A stretch of 64,000 nucleotides of DNA from contig NZ_KK211229.1 in assembly GCF_000621205.1 (NCBI RefSeq), forward strand, positions 143,807-207,806, in the 5' to 3' direction. The translations under genes and the position numbers were made by a program. Positions 1-8,637 of this stretch are shown in pieces; within the stretch, counting starts at the first letter, position 1, and the number at the start of each line of letters is the position of its first letter. The notes beneath the pieces were generated by a model. It saw nothing but the letters and a program-made list of their open reading frames with translations, was not told where the DNA came from and ran no database searches. Origin of the DNA: Halotalea alkalilenta DSM 17697. GTDB lineage: Bacteria; Pseudomonadota; Gammaproteobacteria; Pseudomonadales; Halomonadaceae.

Positions 1-1
1 C

Positions 2-250
2 GCGGGAGCCCGCTACGTCGGCAAGCGCTACGGCAACCTGGACAACTCGTTCACGCTGCCCGCCTATACCTCGGTCGATGCCTTCGTGTCGTGGAAAACG
101 CCGCGGCTGCTGGGCAACGAGACCTCGCTGCAGCTGAACGTCACCAACCTTACCAATCGTGAATACTTCGTCTCCTCCGGTGGCAACCCGAACCGGGTGT
201 CCTGGGGAGAGGACCGCACCCTGCGGCTCAAGGGCGAAATCCGCTTCTGA
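2..250 (+). CDS. TonB-dependent receptor, C-terminal fragment (5' end outside window)
   Basis: The frame is open from the window edge to TGA at 248-250 and encodes 82 residues. The sequence has the closing beta-strands of a TonB-dependent outer-membrane receptor: a GxRYVG-type strand, then LPAYTSVDAFVSWK, then LNVTNLTNREYF, and it ends in an aromatic residue (EIRF), the usual C-terminal Phe recognised by the Bam machinery. The N-L-x-N-R/K-x-Y motif is typical of siderophore receptors of the FhuA/FpvA type, so ferric-siderophore uptake is likely, but the plug domain and substrate are not visible. A strong hairpin follows the stop, consistent with the end of a transcription unit. Confidence 0.85.
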   Translation, partial: AGARYVGKRYGNLDNSFTLPAYTSVDAFVSWKTPRLLGNETSLQLNVTNLTNREYFVSSGGNPNRVSWGEDRTLRLKGEIRF

Positions 251-261
251 TCAATGGGTCT

Positions 262-288
262 GGCGCGGCCCATGCCGGCCGCGCCTTC
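262..288 (+). terminator. Rho-independent-like terminator after the TonB receptor
   Basis: A perfect 9-bp stem GGCGCGGCC / GGCCGCGCC with a 6-base loop lies 11 bp after the receptor stop codon and is followed by a short pyrimidine tract (TTCCTCC). The T-run is weak, so this could be a Rho-assisted site. Confidence 0.55.
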
Positions 289-408
289 CTCCATCGTTCT
301 GCTAGAGTGAACATCGACCTTCGCGAACTGGCCGAACCCTCGATACCCACCATCCTAGCGCTGGCCAGCGCGCTGATTTCCCAGCGACGGAGTCATCGGG
401 AGGAGAGC

Positions 409-1029
409 ATGTCGATCATCCGCGATATCGCCGAGTTGGAGGCGATCTATGGCGTGCTCGGCGAGGTGGCGGCGGCCTCCACCGCCAAGGTGTCGAGCCG
501 TATCACGCCGCAGTACCAGCGCTTCATCGAGCGCTCGCCCTTTGTCGCCCTGGCGACCGCGGGCCCCGAGGGGCTCGACTGCTCGCCTCGTGGCGACAAG
601 CCGGGGTTCGTGCGGGTCGCTTCGCCCGACAGGCTGCTGCTGCCGGACCGGCGCGGCAACAATCGGATCGACAGCCTGCGCAACGTGGTGCGCGATCCGA
701 GGGTTGGGCTTATGTTCCTGATCCCGGGGATCGGCAACGCGATCCGGGTCAACGGCCGCGCGCAGCTCGATACCGATCCGGCGCTGCTCGCTTCCTTCGC
801 GGTGGAGGAGAAGGCGCCGCGCTCGGTGATGGTGATCGAGGTCGAGGAGGTCTATTTCCAGTGCGCCCGCGCCTTGATTCGCGCCGGGCTATGGCAGTCG
901 GAAAGCCACGCCGACCCGAGCACCCTGCCGACTCCAGGCGAGATCCTCGCCGAACTCAGCCAGGGCGAGATCGGCGGGGAAGAGTACGACCGCAGCTGGG
1001 CCGAGCGAGCGCGCAAGACGATGTGGTGA
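409..1029 (+). CDS. Pyridoxamine 5'-phosphate oxidase-family FMN-binding protein
   Basis: A 206-residue protein with a split-barrel flavin-binding fold of the MSMEG_1061-like subgroup of the PNPOx family. Visible hallmarks are the FVALATAGPEGLDCSPRGDKPGFVRV strand region (residues about 45-70), the LLLPDRRGNNRIDSLRNVV motif that normally contacts FMN phosphate, and NAIRVNGRAQL. The ATG at 409 is chosen because it follows a strong Shine-Dalgarno (GGGAGGAGAG); the frame is open further upstream from a GTG at 307, but that extension has no ribosome site and no family similarity. Members are probable flavin- or F420-type reductases of unknown substrate. The gene stands alone between a terminator and a convergent gene. 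Confidence 0.8.
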   Translation: MSIIRDIAELEAIYGVLGEVAAASTAKVSSRITPQYQRFIERSPFVALATAGPEGLDCSPRGDKPGFVRVASPDRLLLPDRRGNNRIDSLRNVVRDPRVGLMFLIPGIGNAIRVNGRAQLDTDPALLASFAVEEKAPRSVMVIEVEEVYFQCARALIRAGLWQSESHADPSTLPTPGEILAELSQGEIGGEEYDRSWAERARKTMW

Positions 1030-1091
1030 TCGCGGCGTCTTTCGTGCCTCCCGCCTCGCCTGGACCCAGCCCAACACCTGAGTTCATCCGC

Positions 1092-1910
1092 TCAGCCGTT
1101 CTTCGCTTGCGCCTTCTCCGCTTTGGTGGCTTTGCCGTCCTTGTCGAGCAGGTCGGCCACTGAGTCGAGCACCTCCTTGGGCCGGAAGGGGTAGCGCTCG
1201 ATCTCGGCCCGGTCGGCGATCCCACTGAGCACCAGCACGGTATGCAATCCGGCCTCGATGCCGGCGACCACGTCGGTGTCCATGCGGTCGCCGATCATCC
1301 CGGTGCCGTCGGAGTGGATACCGAGCTTGTTCAGCGCGGAGCGGAACATCATTGGGTTGGGTTTGCCGACGATGTACGGGGTGCGGTGGGTGGCGTGAGT
1401 GATCAGTGCGGCGACCGCGCCGGTGGCAGGCAGTGGCCCTTCGGCGCTGGGGCCGGTGGCATCGGGGTTGGTGGCGATGAAGCGGGCGCCTTTGTTGATC
1501 AGGCGGATCGCCTTGGTGATCGCCTCGAACGAGTAGGAGCGGGTCTCGCCAAGCACCACGTAGTCCGGGTTGGCATCGGTCATGATGAAGCCGGCTTCGT
1601 GGATCGCGGTGGTGAGCCCCGCCTCGCCGATCACGAACGCGGAGCCGCCGGGGGTTTGGTCCTTGAGAAAGGCGGCGGTGGCCAGTGCCGAGGTCCAGAT
1701 CCGGTCCTCGGGGACGTCGAGGCCGCTGTAGCGCAGCCGGGCGCTCAAATCGCGCGGGGTGTAGATCGAGTTGTTGGTCAGCACCAGGAAGGGGGTGCCA
1801 CGCTCCTGCCATTGCTGGATCAGCTCGGCAGCGCCGGGAATCGCCTTGTTCTCATGGACCAGCACGCCGTCCATGTCGGTTAGCCACGACTTGATGTTGC
1901 GTTCGCTCAC
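1092..1910 (-). CDS. HAD superfamily IIA phosphatase (NagD-like)
   Basis: A 272-residue haloacid-dehalogenase hydrolase. Motif I DMDGVL (D12, D14) supplies the nucleophile and acid/base, motif II is the Thr of LVLTNN (T45), motif III is the Lys in VGKPNPMMF, and motif IV is GDRMDTDVVAG. The C2-type cap lies between motifs II and III, as in NagD and sugar/polyol phosphatases. The GTG at 1910 begins the sequence SERNIKSWLTDMDG and is preferred over more distant starts whose extension (rich in Arg/Pro) looks non-coding. It is the last gene after a sugar ABC transporter on the same strand, 140 bp downstream of the permease, so it may dephosphorylate an intermediate of the imported sugar; that role is inferred. 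The Lys/Ala tail (KATKAEKAQAKNG) is unusual. Confidence 0.85.
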   Translation of the reverse strand: MSERNIKSWLTDMDGVLVHENKAIPGAAELIQQWQERGTPFLVLTNNSIYTPRDLSARLRYSGLDVPEDRIWTSALATAAFLKDQTPGGSAFVIGEAGLTTAIHEAGFIMTDANPDYVVLGETRSYSFEAITKAIRLINKGARFIATNPDATGPSAEGPLPATGAVAALITHATHRTPYIVGKPNPMMFRSALNKLGIHSDGTGMIGDRMDTDVVAGIEAGLHTVLVLSGIADRAEIERYPFRPKEVLDSVADLLDKDGKATKAEKAQAKNG

Positions 1911-2050
1911 TCTCGAATCTCCCGATGGGGCCACGCCGAGCCTGGGCGCCCGGCCGTCGGCCTTGAGTGTAGCAAAGTCGCAGGGCGGGTCTTGAGCTCG
2001 GAGCGAGCGCGATGCGCCGTGCGTTGCACCGGCTCGCTCGGTCGGGACTC

Positions 2051-3010
2051 TCATTCACGCTTGAAATAGCGCCGCGAGATCGCGTCGAGCGAGATCGCCA
2101 GCACCACGATCGCCCCGCTGACCATCGATTGCCAATACGGCGAGATGCCGAACAGCACGATGATGTTCTCGATCACGCCGATGATCGCCGCGCCGAAGAT
2201 CGCCCCCAGCGGGGTGCCGATGCCGCCAGTAGTGGGCACGCCGCCGATCACCGCCGCTGCGATCGGGCCGAGCACCCAGGAGTCGCCGATCGACGGCTGG
2301 GCGGAGCCGAGCCGGGCGACCATCAGCATCCCGGCCAGCGCGGCGAGAAAGCCTGCGAAGGCGAACACACCGACCCGCACCCGGTCGACATGGATGCCGA
2401 GCATCCGCGCGGCGGGGGCGTTGCTGCCGACCGCGTACATGTAGCGGCCGAACGGGGTCTTCAAGGTGATGAACGAGGCGATGGCGAGGAACACCAGCAT
2501 GATCCAGAACGGTATTGGCAGGCCCAGCCAGCGTCCGGTGCCGAGAAAACCGATCGAAGAGGGGATGCCGGTGATCGCCACGCCCCGGGTCAGTACCAGG
2601 TTGAGGCCGCCATAGACCCCGGCCATGCCGATCGTCAGCACCAGCGAGGGCAGTCGCAGCAGGGTGACCAGCAGTCCATTGACCAGCCCGAACAGCGCAC
2701 CGATCAGCAGGCAGAGGGCGAAGGCGAGCCAGGGCGGCAGGCCGACCTGGACCATCAGGATGCCGCCGATCACCCCGCAGAAGCCGCCGATGGCGCCGAG
2801 CGACAGGTCGAGCTCTCCGAGGATCATCAGCATCGACTGGGCGATGGTGATCAGGCCGATGAACGCCAGCGAGCGCGCGATGATCATCATGTTGTAGCTG
2901 GTGAGGAAGTTGGGCGAGAGCAGGCTTGCGACCAGGACGATGATCGCCAGCACGGCGATCACGCCGCTCAGCGGATTGAGCACCATGAACCCCATCATCC
3001 TACGCAGCAT
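2051..3010 (-). CDS. Sugar ABC transporter permease (CUT2/RbsC-like)
   Basis: A 319-residue inner-membrane permease of the BPD_transp_2 family, the type used with ribose/xylose/galactose importers. Eight to ten hydrophobic segments are visible, beginning with a helix at about residues 15-35, and the family-typical GELDLSLGAIGGFCGVIGG segment and the C-terminal GTPLGAIFGAAIIGVIENI region are present. It starts inside the last codons of the ATPase gene (11-bp overlap), so translation is coupled. A single permease gene implies a homodimer, as usual for CUT2 systems. The sugar cannot be named from the sequence. Confidence 0.88.
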   Translation of the reverse strand: MLRRMMGFMVLNPLSGVIAVLAIIVLVASLLSPNFLTSYNMMIIARSLAFIGLITIAQSMLMILGELDLSLGAIGGFCGVIGGILMVQVGLPPWLAFALCLLIGALFGLVNGLLVTLLRLPSLVLTIGMAGVYGGLNLVLTRGVAITGIPSSIGFLGTGRWLGLPIPFWIMLVFLAIASFITLKTPFGRYMYAVGSNAPAARMLGIHVDRVRVGVFAFAGFLAALAGMLMVARLGSAQPSIGDSWVLGPIAAAVIGGVPTTGGIGTPLGAIFGAAIIGVIENIIVLFGISPYWQSMVSGAIVVLAISLDAISRRYFKRE

Positions 3011-4499
3011 GATCGTCCCTCCGTTGTCCGTGGATGGCGGCGACCAGCGCGCTGCTGCTGGCGTCGGTGATGTCGAACTCGCCGCTGACCCGGCCTTCGT
3101 ACATGGTCACGATGCGGCTGGCGCAGCGCTTGAGCTCCTCCATTTCCGACGACACCAGCACCACGCCCACCCCGCGCTCGGCGAGTGCCTTCATCAGCCG
3201 GTAGATCTCCATCTTGGTGCGCAGGTCGATGCCTTTGGTGGGCTCGTCGAAGATCAGCACCCGAGGCGCGCAGGCCATCGCCCGGCCGATGATCGCCTTC
3301 TGCTGGTTGCCGCCGGAGAGCAAGGCGATGTTCCTCGCCATCGTCGGGGTCTTGATCTCGTAGTCGGCGATGATCCTGGCCACCTCGCGGCGCTCGCGCC
3401 CGGCGTCGATCACGCCCCAGCGGCTGGTATCGCGCAGCAGCGCCATGCCGATGTTGCGGCGCACGCTTTGGCCGGGAAAGATGCCGTGGTACTTGCGCTC
3501 CTCGGAGAGATAGAAAAGCCCATGGGCCACCGAGTAGTGCGGGTCGCCCAGCCGCCACGGCTCCCCGGCGAGCGTGGCGCGTCCGGCGCGGGCGGGGAGG
3601 AAGCCGAACAGTGTCTGCATCACTTCCGAGCGCCTGGCGCCGACCAGGCCGGCGAAGCCGAGAATCTCACCGCGGCGCAGCTCGAACGAGACCTCTTCGA
3701 AACCCTGGCCGCAGAGCCCTTCCACTTTCAGCAGGACGTCGCCGAGCGGACCCTCGGGCTGCATCCGCGCGGTGATGTCGACCTCCTGGCCCGACATCAG
3801 CGTCACCAGTTCGCGATGATCGAGCTCGCCGACCGCTCGGGTGGCGATCTTGCGTCCATTGCGCAGCACGCTGATCACATCGCTGATCTCGAACATCTCG
3901 TCGAACTTGTGCGAGATGAATACCACCGCGCAGTTCGCCGCGATCACGTCGCGCACCACCTCGAACACCCTCGCCACCTCGGTGTCGGTCAGCGAGGAGG
4001 TCGGCTCGTCGAGGATCAGCACCTTCATCGTCTCCTGGGTGCAGGCGCGGGCGATCTGCAGCAGCTGCTGATCCGAGATCGAGATGTCGCGTACCTTGTC
4101 GCTCGGCTGCGCGGCGATCTTGAAGCGCTCGAGCCAGGGCCGCGTGCGCGCTTCGAGTCCGCGCCGGTCGAACAGCCAGCGGCCGGCATGGGAGCGGGAG
4201 AACGGCATGAACAGGTTCTCCGCCACGCTCAGGTTGGTGAACAGATTGATCTCCTGCGGCACGTAGGCGATGGTCTTGAACAGCGCGCGGTCCTGCTGCG
4301 GATCGCGGCCGTCGATCAGCACCCGGCCCTGGGTCGGCCGCTCGGTGCCGGTGAGGATCTTCACCAGCGTCGACTTGCCCGCGCCGTTCTCCCCCGCCAG
4401 GGTGTGCACCTCGCCGAGCGAGAGCTCGAGGCTCACCCCATCGAGCGCCTTGACCCCGGGAAACTCCTTGCCCACTCCTTCGACACTCAGATAGGCCAT
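3000..4499 (-). CDS. Sugar ABC transporter ATP-binding protein (CUT2/RbsA-like, two ABC domains)
   Basis: A 499-residue protein with two fused nucleotide-binding domains. The first has Walker A GENGAGKST (36-44), the CUT2-style signature SISDQQLLQIARA and Walker B LILDEPTSSL. The second has a degenerate Walker A (GLVGARRSEVMQ), a good signature LLSGGNQQKAIIGRA and Walker B VLIFDEPTKGID. This asymmetry is normal for RbsA/XylG/MglA. The gene follows the binding-protein gene by 52 bp and overlaps the permease gene. Together the three genes form a complete importer for a sugar or polyol. Confidence 0.92.
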   Translation of the reverse strand: MAYLSVEGVGKEFPGVKALDGVSLELSLGEVHTLAGENGAGKSTLVKILTGTERPTQGRVLIDGRDPQQDRALFKTIAYVPQEINLFTNLSVAENLFMPFSRSHAGRWLFDRRGLEARTRPWLERFKIAAQPSDKVRDISISDQQLLQIARACTQETMKVLILDEPTSSLTDTEVARVFEVVRDVIAANCAVVFISHKFDEMFEISDVISVLRNGRKIATRAVGELDHRELVTLMSGQEVDITARMQPEGPLGDVLLKVEGLCGQGFEEVSFELRRGEILGFAGLVGARRSEVMQTLFGFLPARAGRATLAGEPWRLGDPHYSVAHGLFYLSEERKYHGIFPGQSVRRNIGMALLRDTSRWGVIDAGRERREVARIIADYEIKTPTMARNIALLSGGNQQKAIIGRAMACAPRVLIFDEPTKGIDLRTKMEIYRLMKALAERGVGVVLVSSEMEELKRCASRIVTMYEGRVSGEFDITDASSSALVAAIHGQRRDDHAA

Positions 4500-4551
4500 C
4501 GCTCGACTCCTCCCCGGGCGCGGACCAGCGGCCTGGTCCGCGCGGTGGCGC

Positions 4552-5505
4552 TCACTGCATGAAGGATTCGACGTTGTCTGGGGTGATCATCACGTTGCCG
4601 GTGTCGATGTGGTTCGGTGTCAGCGCGCCGGTGGCCTGCTGCCACATGTTGATCACCGACCAGTAGCCCTGCATCGTCGGGCGCGAGGCCGATGAGGAGT
4701 CGGCGACGCCCTCCTGGATCAGCACCAGCATCTGGTTGAGGTCGTCGAGGCCGACCAGCTGGACCTCGCCAACCTTGCCGGCCTCCTTGATCGCCTGGCC
4801 GATGCCTACCGGCCCGGCGGCATCGGCGGCGACCCAGCCGTCGAGGTCGGGATTCGCCTGCATGATCGCCGAGGCCTGCTGCTGCGCGGTGTTGATGTCG
4901 TCGTTGTCGACCCCGGTGGCGACTACCTCGATGCCGTCGTGGGCGTCGAACGTGGCCTGTGCGCAGCGCGCGCGCTCGGCGTGGTTCGGCGCGGTCGGCA
5001 CACCCATCATGATCGCTACCTTGCCCTCGCCGCCGAGCAGCTCGATCAGCCGATTGGCGGCCATGTTGGCCTGCTCGCAGAAGTCGCTGCCGACGGTGGT
5101 GAGGCTCATCCCCTCCGGATTGATCGAGTCGAACAGGGTGACCGGGATGCCCTGTTCCGCTGCCTCCTCGAGCACCGAGCGGTTGCCGCTCGGGTCGAGC
5201 AGGTCGACGATGAGGCCGTCGGGGCGCGTCGAGATCGCCCGCTCGATGATCTCGTTCTGTTCGGCGACGCTGGCGCTCTGGGGCGCCGAGTACTGGATCT
5301 CCACCTTGGAGCCGCTCTGCGCCTCGATCGCCGCGGCCGCCTGCTGGGCGCCCTGGTTGACCTTGTCGAACCAGGGATGGACCACCTTGGGCACCAGCAC
5401 GAAGCGGTAGCCGTCGGCTTTCTGCTGGCCAGGGCCCTCCTGGGCGAACGCGGGCGTGGCGAACAGTGCGCCGGCGAGCAACAGCGGGATGATTCGACTC
5501 TTCAT
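4552..5505 (-). CDS. Sugar ABC transporter periplasmic binding protein (RbsB-like)
   Basis: A 317-residue Periplasmic_binding_4 protein. The ATG at 5505 is chosen because it begins a clear Sec signal peptide (MKSRIIPLLLAGALFATPAFA, cleavage before QEGP) and is preceded by GGAGG; a longer open frame upstream is not a plausible leader. The mature part has the family's features: RFVLVPKVVHPWFDKVNQGAQQ, the PDGLIVDLLDP hinge region, and WVAADAAGPVGIGQAIKEAG. As the first gene of the operon (binding protein, ATPase, permease, then HAD phosphatase) it sets substrate specificity, which I cannot assign. Confidence 0.9.
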   Translation of the reverse strand: MKSRIIPLLLAGALFATPAFAQEGPGQQKADGYRFVLVPKVVHPWFDKVNQGAQQAAAAIEAQSGSKVEIQYSAPQSASVAEQNEIIERAISTRPDGLIVDLLDPSGNRSVLEEAAEQGIPVTLFDSINPEGMSLTTVGSDFCEQANMAANRLIELLGGEGKVAIMMGVPTAPNHAERARCAQATFDAHDGIEVVATGVDNDDINTAQQQASAIMQANPDLDGWVAADAAGPVGIGQAIKEAGKVGEVQLVGLDDLNQMLVLIQEGVADSSSASRPTMQGYWSVINMWQQATGALTPNHIDTGNVMITPDNVESFMQ

Positions 5506-5711
5506 GGCAACCTCCGCGGCGACGAGAGATGGGGCGCTTGGTGCGGCACCACCTGCCTTTTTCATATGCTTGTGCATCGATCATATGAATGGGCGTTCGA
5601 TCAGACATAAACGCCATGGCCGCGTCGATCACAACGTAGACTTTGGTCAGCGGAAGGGGCTCACCTGCAATATCGCTGGCTTCCGGGCACAGGGATACGC
5701 TTAAGGTATTA

Positions 5712-5733
5712 GATCATTTGGTGATCATTTGAT
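5712..5733. promoter_or_regulatory. Tandem 11-bp repeats upstream of the sugar ABC operon
   Basis: The sequence GATCATTTGGT is followed immediately by GATCATTTGAT, two near-identical 11-bp units (one helical turn), and the first unit also forms the inverted repeat GATCA-5-TGATC (5712-5726). They lie about 205 bp upstream of the binding-protein start in the 289-bp gap 5506-5794. In the same gap a TCATATG heptamer occurs twice (5562-5568 and 5581-5587). These look like regulator contacts, but no local regulator gene is present. Confidence 0.35.
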
Positions 5734-5794
5734 CGAAAGCGCAGGGTTGGAAAGGTACAGGATTAGACAGGCGCAGGATTGAAAACGAGCGGCG

Positions 5795-7039
5795 CTAGAG
5801 CAGCCGCTCGACCTTGTAGGGGGTGGGATCGAGATAAGGCTGCTCGCCGAGGATCAGCTCGGCGAGCAGTCTTCCGCTCGCCGGTCCCAGGGTGAAGCCT
5901 TGATGCGCATGGCCGAAGTGGAACCACAGCCCGCGATGGCGCGGAGCGGGGCCGATCACCGGCAGCATGTCGGGGGTGCAGGGGCGGTTGCCGAGCCAGG
6001 GCGTCTGTTCGAGCGCGGTGGTGAGCGGCAGCAGCCGACGAGCGATACGTTCGGCCTTGACCAACTGCACCGGCGAGGAGGGCGCGCCGAGCTGGGCGAA
6101 TTCGGCGCCGGTGGTCAGCCTCAGTCCGCGCGCCATCGGCGCGAGCATCACCCCGTTGTCGGTGTCGAGCAGCGGCATCTCGAGCGTCGGGCCGTCGCTC
6201 GAATAGTGGCGGTGATAGCCACGCTTGACGAACAGCGGCAGACGATAGCCGAGCTGGCTGGTCAGCTGCGCCGACCAGGGACCGAGCGCGACCACCGCTT
6301 GGGCGGCCGCTATCGGCCCATCGACGGTATCGACCCGCCAGCCGCCGTTCTCGCTACGCAGCGTGGCGGCATCGCCCTCGGCCAGGCCGCCGCCGAGACG
6401 CCGGTAGAGTTCGGCATAGTGCTCCACCAAGGCGCCTGGGTCGCGCACCGTCCACGGCTGGGTCCAATGCACCGCGCCGGCGAGGCGCTCGCGCAGCGCG
6501 GGTTCGGCGCTCGCCAGCGCATCGGCATCCAGCGCCTGGTAGGTGACGCCGAAATCCCGCTCCAGCCGCTGGGCGTCCTCGAGCTCGCGCTCGAGTAGCG
6601 CCGGGTTGCGAAACGCCTGGCGCCAGCCGCGCTGCTGGATCAGCGCGGAGGCGCCCGAGCGCTCGATCAGCGGCGCGTGTTCGTCGACCGAGTGCGCGAT
6701 CAGGCGCGCATAGGCCTCGACCGCGCGCGGATAGCGCCGCGGCGCTGAGCTCCACCAGTAGCGCGCCAGCTGGGGCGCGAGCCTCGGCAGTGCGTTCAAG
6801 TGGTAGTTGACGTCGACGCCGCCCTTGCGCACGACCTTGAGGATCGCAGCCAAACTGCGCGGGAAGGCATAGGGCTCGACCGCTTCGCGCTGAATGATCC
6901 CGGCGTTGCCGTACGAGGTCTCGAGCCCCGGTGCCCGACGGTCGACCAGGATCACCTCGGCACCGCGCAGGCGCAGCTGCAGCGCGGTGCAGACACCGAT
7001 CATCCCGGCACCGAGTACGATCACTTCAGGCTTGGCCAC
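5795..7039 (-). CDS. FAD-dependent amino-acid oxidase/dehydrogenase (DadA-like DAO family)
   Basis: A 414-residue flavoprotein of the DAO fold. The N-terminal dinucleotide-binding motif is VIVLGAGMIGVCTALQLRLRGAEVILVDRR, and the C-terminal FAD loop is GLWFHFGHAHQGFTLGPASGRLLAEL. The middle contains PWLGNRPCTPDMLPVIGPAP, typical of D-amino-acid dehydrogenase DadA. The GTG at 7039 is preferred because AAGGAG sits 8 bases upstream; an in-frame ATG at 7075 is possible. It is the third gene of a minus-strand group with an amidase and a solute-binding protein, so it probably oxidises an amine or amino acid released by the amidase. The substrate is unknown. Confidence 0.85.
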   Translation of the reverse strand: MAKPEVIVLGAGMIGVCTALQLRLRGAEVILVDRRAPGLETSYGNAGIIQREAVEPYAFPRSLAAILKVVRKGGVDVNYHLNALPRLAPQLARYWWSSAPRRYPRAVEAYARLIAHSVDEHAPLIERSGASALIQQRGWRQAFRNPALLERELEDAQRLERDFGVTYQALDADALASAEPALRERLAGAVHWTQPWTVRDPGALVEHYAELYRRLGGGLAEGDAATLRSENGGWRVDTVDGPIAAAQAVVALGPWSAQLTSQLGYRLPLFVKRGYHRHYSSDGPTLEMPLLDTDNGVMLAPMARGLRLTTGAEFAQLGAPSSPVQLVKAERIARRLLPLTTALEQTPWLGNRPCTPDMLPVIGPAPRHRGLWFHFGHAHQGFTLGPASGRLLAELILGEQPYLDPTPYKVERLL

Positions 7040-7125
7040 TTCGCTATCTCCTTGCGCCCGCTCGGCGGCGATCATCGTTGGCTCCACCTTCGCATCGACC
7101 GTGAGCGCTGCGCAAACGGAACTTC

Positions 7126-8616
7126 TCAGCCAAAACCGTAGAAATCCGCGCTCTCGCTCAGTCGCGGTGCGCGGGTGAGCGCGGCGATGTCGGGGCGCGG
7201 TGCGGCGAGTTCGGGGTCCCCGGCGCACAGCCGCTCGAGCGCCTGCGCGAAGCCGAGGGTGGCGAGGTCTTCGCCGCGGCGGCCGATGATCTGGAGCCCG
7301 AACGGCAATCCCTGCTCATCGAGCCCGAGCGGCAGGCTGATCGAGGGATGGCCGGCCAGGGTCGAGGCGTAGGCCATCCCCAGCCAGTGGTAATAGCTCT
7401 CGGTCGGTTGGCCGTCGATCTCGGTGGGATAGAGCTCGTGCCAGTCGCGTGGCGCGATGGTCACCGCGGGGGCGAGGATGAAGTCGTGATCATCGAAGAA
7501 GCGCTGCCAGCCACGGTACAGCGTGGTCTGCTGCTCGAGCGCACGGACCACGTCGAAGGCGTCGTAGCGCGCGGCCTCCTCGATGTTGGCGCGGATGTTG
7601 GGGCCGACCAGCTCCGGGCGCGCTTCGAGCAGCCGGCGGTGCGGGCCGGAGAACAGCAGCGCGCGCAGCACCGCGAAGGTGTCATCGGCGCCGGCGCAGT
7701 CGGGGTGGGTCCATTCGACCCGGGCGAACACCGAGGAGAAGCGGGCGAGCTTGGCGTCGAAGGTCGCACGCATCCGGCGCTCGGTCAGGGCGAAGCCGAA
7801 GTCGTGGGTCACCGCGATCCGGGCCGAGCAGAGATCGACGTTCGGCAGGCGGGTGAACGCCTCGGCCTGGTAATGGCCACGCCCTTCGACCACCGAGACC
7901 CAGGGGTCGCGGCGATCGGGGCGGATCATCTGCGAGAGCATCAGGCCGACGTCCTCGACGCAGCGGGCCATCGGCCCGCTGGTGGAGAGCGGCAGCAGCG
8001 CCATGCCGCGGCCGTGGCCCGGCACCACGCCAGGGGAGGGGCGAAAGCCGACCACGCCGCAGAACGCTGCCGGGTTGCGCAGGCTGCCGCCGGTGTCCGA
8101 ACCGGTGGCGAGCGGGATCATCCCGCAGGCCAGCGCGGCGGCCGAGCCCCCGGAGGAGCCCGCCGCCGAGCGGCTCGGGTCGAAGGGGTTGCCGGTCGCT
8201 CCGTACACTGCGTTGCGGGTGTTGCCGCCGGCGCTCCACTCGGGATTGTTGCTCTTGCTCATCACGATGGCGCCGGCACTGCGCAGCTGGGCGACCATCG
8301 GGTCGTCGGCGCGGGCGACGTTGTCGGCATAGGCGGGGCTGCCGTAGGTGGTGGGCAGGCCCGCCACATCGACCATGTCCTTGACCGCCAGCGGCAGGCC
8401 GTGCAGCGCGCCGAGCGGCTCTCCGGCCTGGACCTGCCGCTCGGCCTCCCGAGCCGCTTCCTTCAGGCGCTCGAAATCGAGGCTGACCAGCGCGTTGACC
8501 GCCGGATTGACCGCTTCGACTCGCGCGATGCAGCTTTGCGCCAGCTCGACCGGCGAGAGCCGCTTGGTGCCGATCAGCCGGCGTGCCTGGCTGGCACTGA
8601 GATCACAGGGTTCCAT
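7126..8616 (-). CDS. Amidase, amidase-signature family
   Basis: A 496-residue enzyme of the amidase-signature family (GatA/AtzF/NylA type). The Ser-cis-Ser-Lys triad is visible: Lys79 in LPLAVKDMVDVAG, the cis-Ser (about S154) in AAGSSGGSAA, and the nucleophile S178 in GSDTGGSLR. Length and motif order match the family, and there is no signal peptide, so it acts in the cytoplasm. It lies between a peptide-type binding-protein gene (21 bp upstream) and an FAD oxidase gene, a context consistent with hydrolysis of an imported amide before oxidation. The natural amide is not identifiable. Confidence 0.9.
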   Translation of the reverse strand: MEPCDLSASQARRLIGTKRLSPVELAQSCIARVEAVNPAVNALVSLDFERLKEAAREAERQVQAGEPLGALHGLPLAVKDMVDVAGLPTTYGSPAYADNVARADDPMVAQLRSAGAIVMSKSNNPEWSAGGNTRNAVYGATGNPFDPSRSAAGSSGGSAAALACGMIPLATGSDTGGSLRNPAAFCGVVGFRPSPGVVPGHGRGMALLPLSTSGPMARCVEDVGLMLSQMIRPDRRDPWVSVVEGRGHYQAEAFTRLPNVDLCSARIAVTHDFGFALTERRMRATFDAKLARFSSVFARVEWTHPDCAGADDTFAVLRALLFSGPHRRLLEARPELVGPNIRANIEEAARYDAFDVVRALEQQTTLYRGWQRFFDDHDFILAPAVTIAPRDWHELYPTEIDGQPTESYYHWLGMAYASTLAGHPSISLPLGLDEQGLPFGLQIIGRRGEDLATLGFAQALERLCAGDPELAAPRPDIAALTRAPRLSESADFYGFG

Positions 8617-8637
8617 CGGGGTATCTCCCTCGTCGGA

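Noticed and set aside
3000-4499. Degenerate second Walker A and odd first signature in the sugar ATPase
   Set aside because: Both deviations are normal for the RbsA/XylG family and are not signs of inactivation.
2901-4562. A 553-codon open frame on the + strand
   Set aside because: It is antisense to the well-supported sugar ABC ATPase and lacks any recognisable domain or ribosome site.
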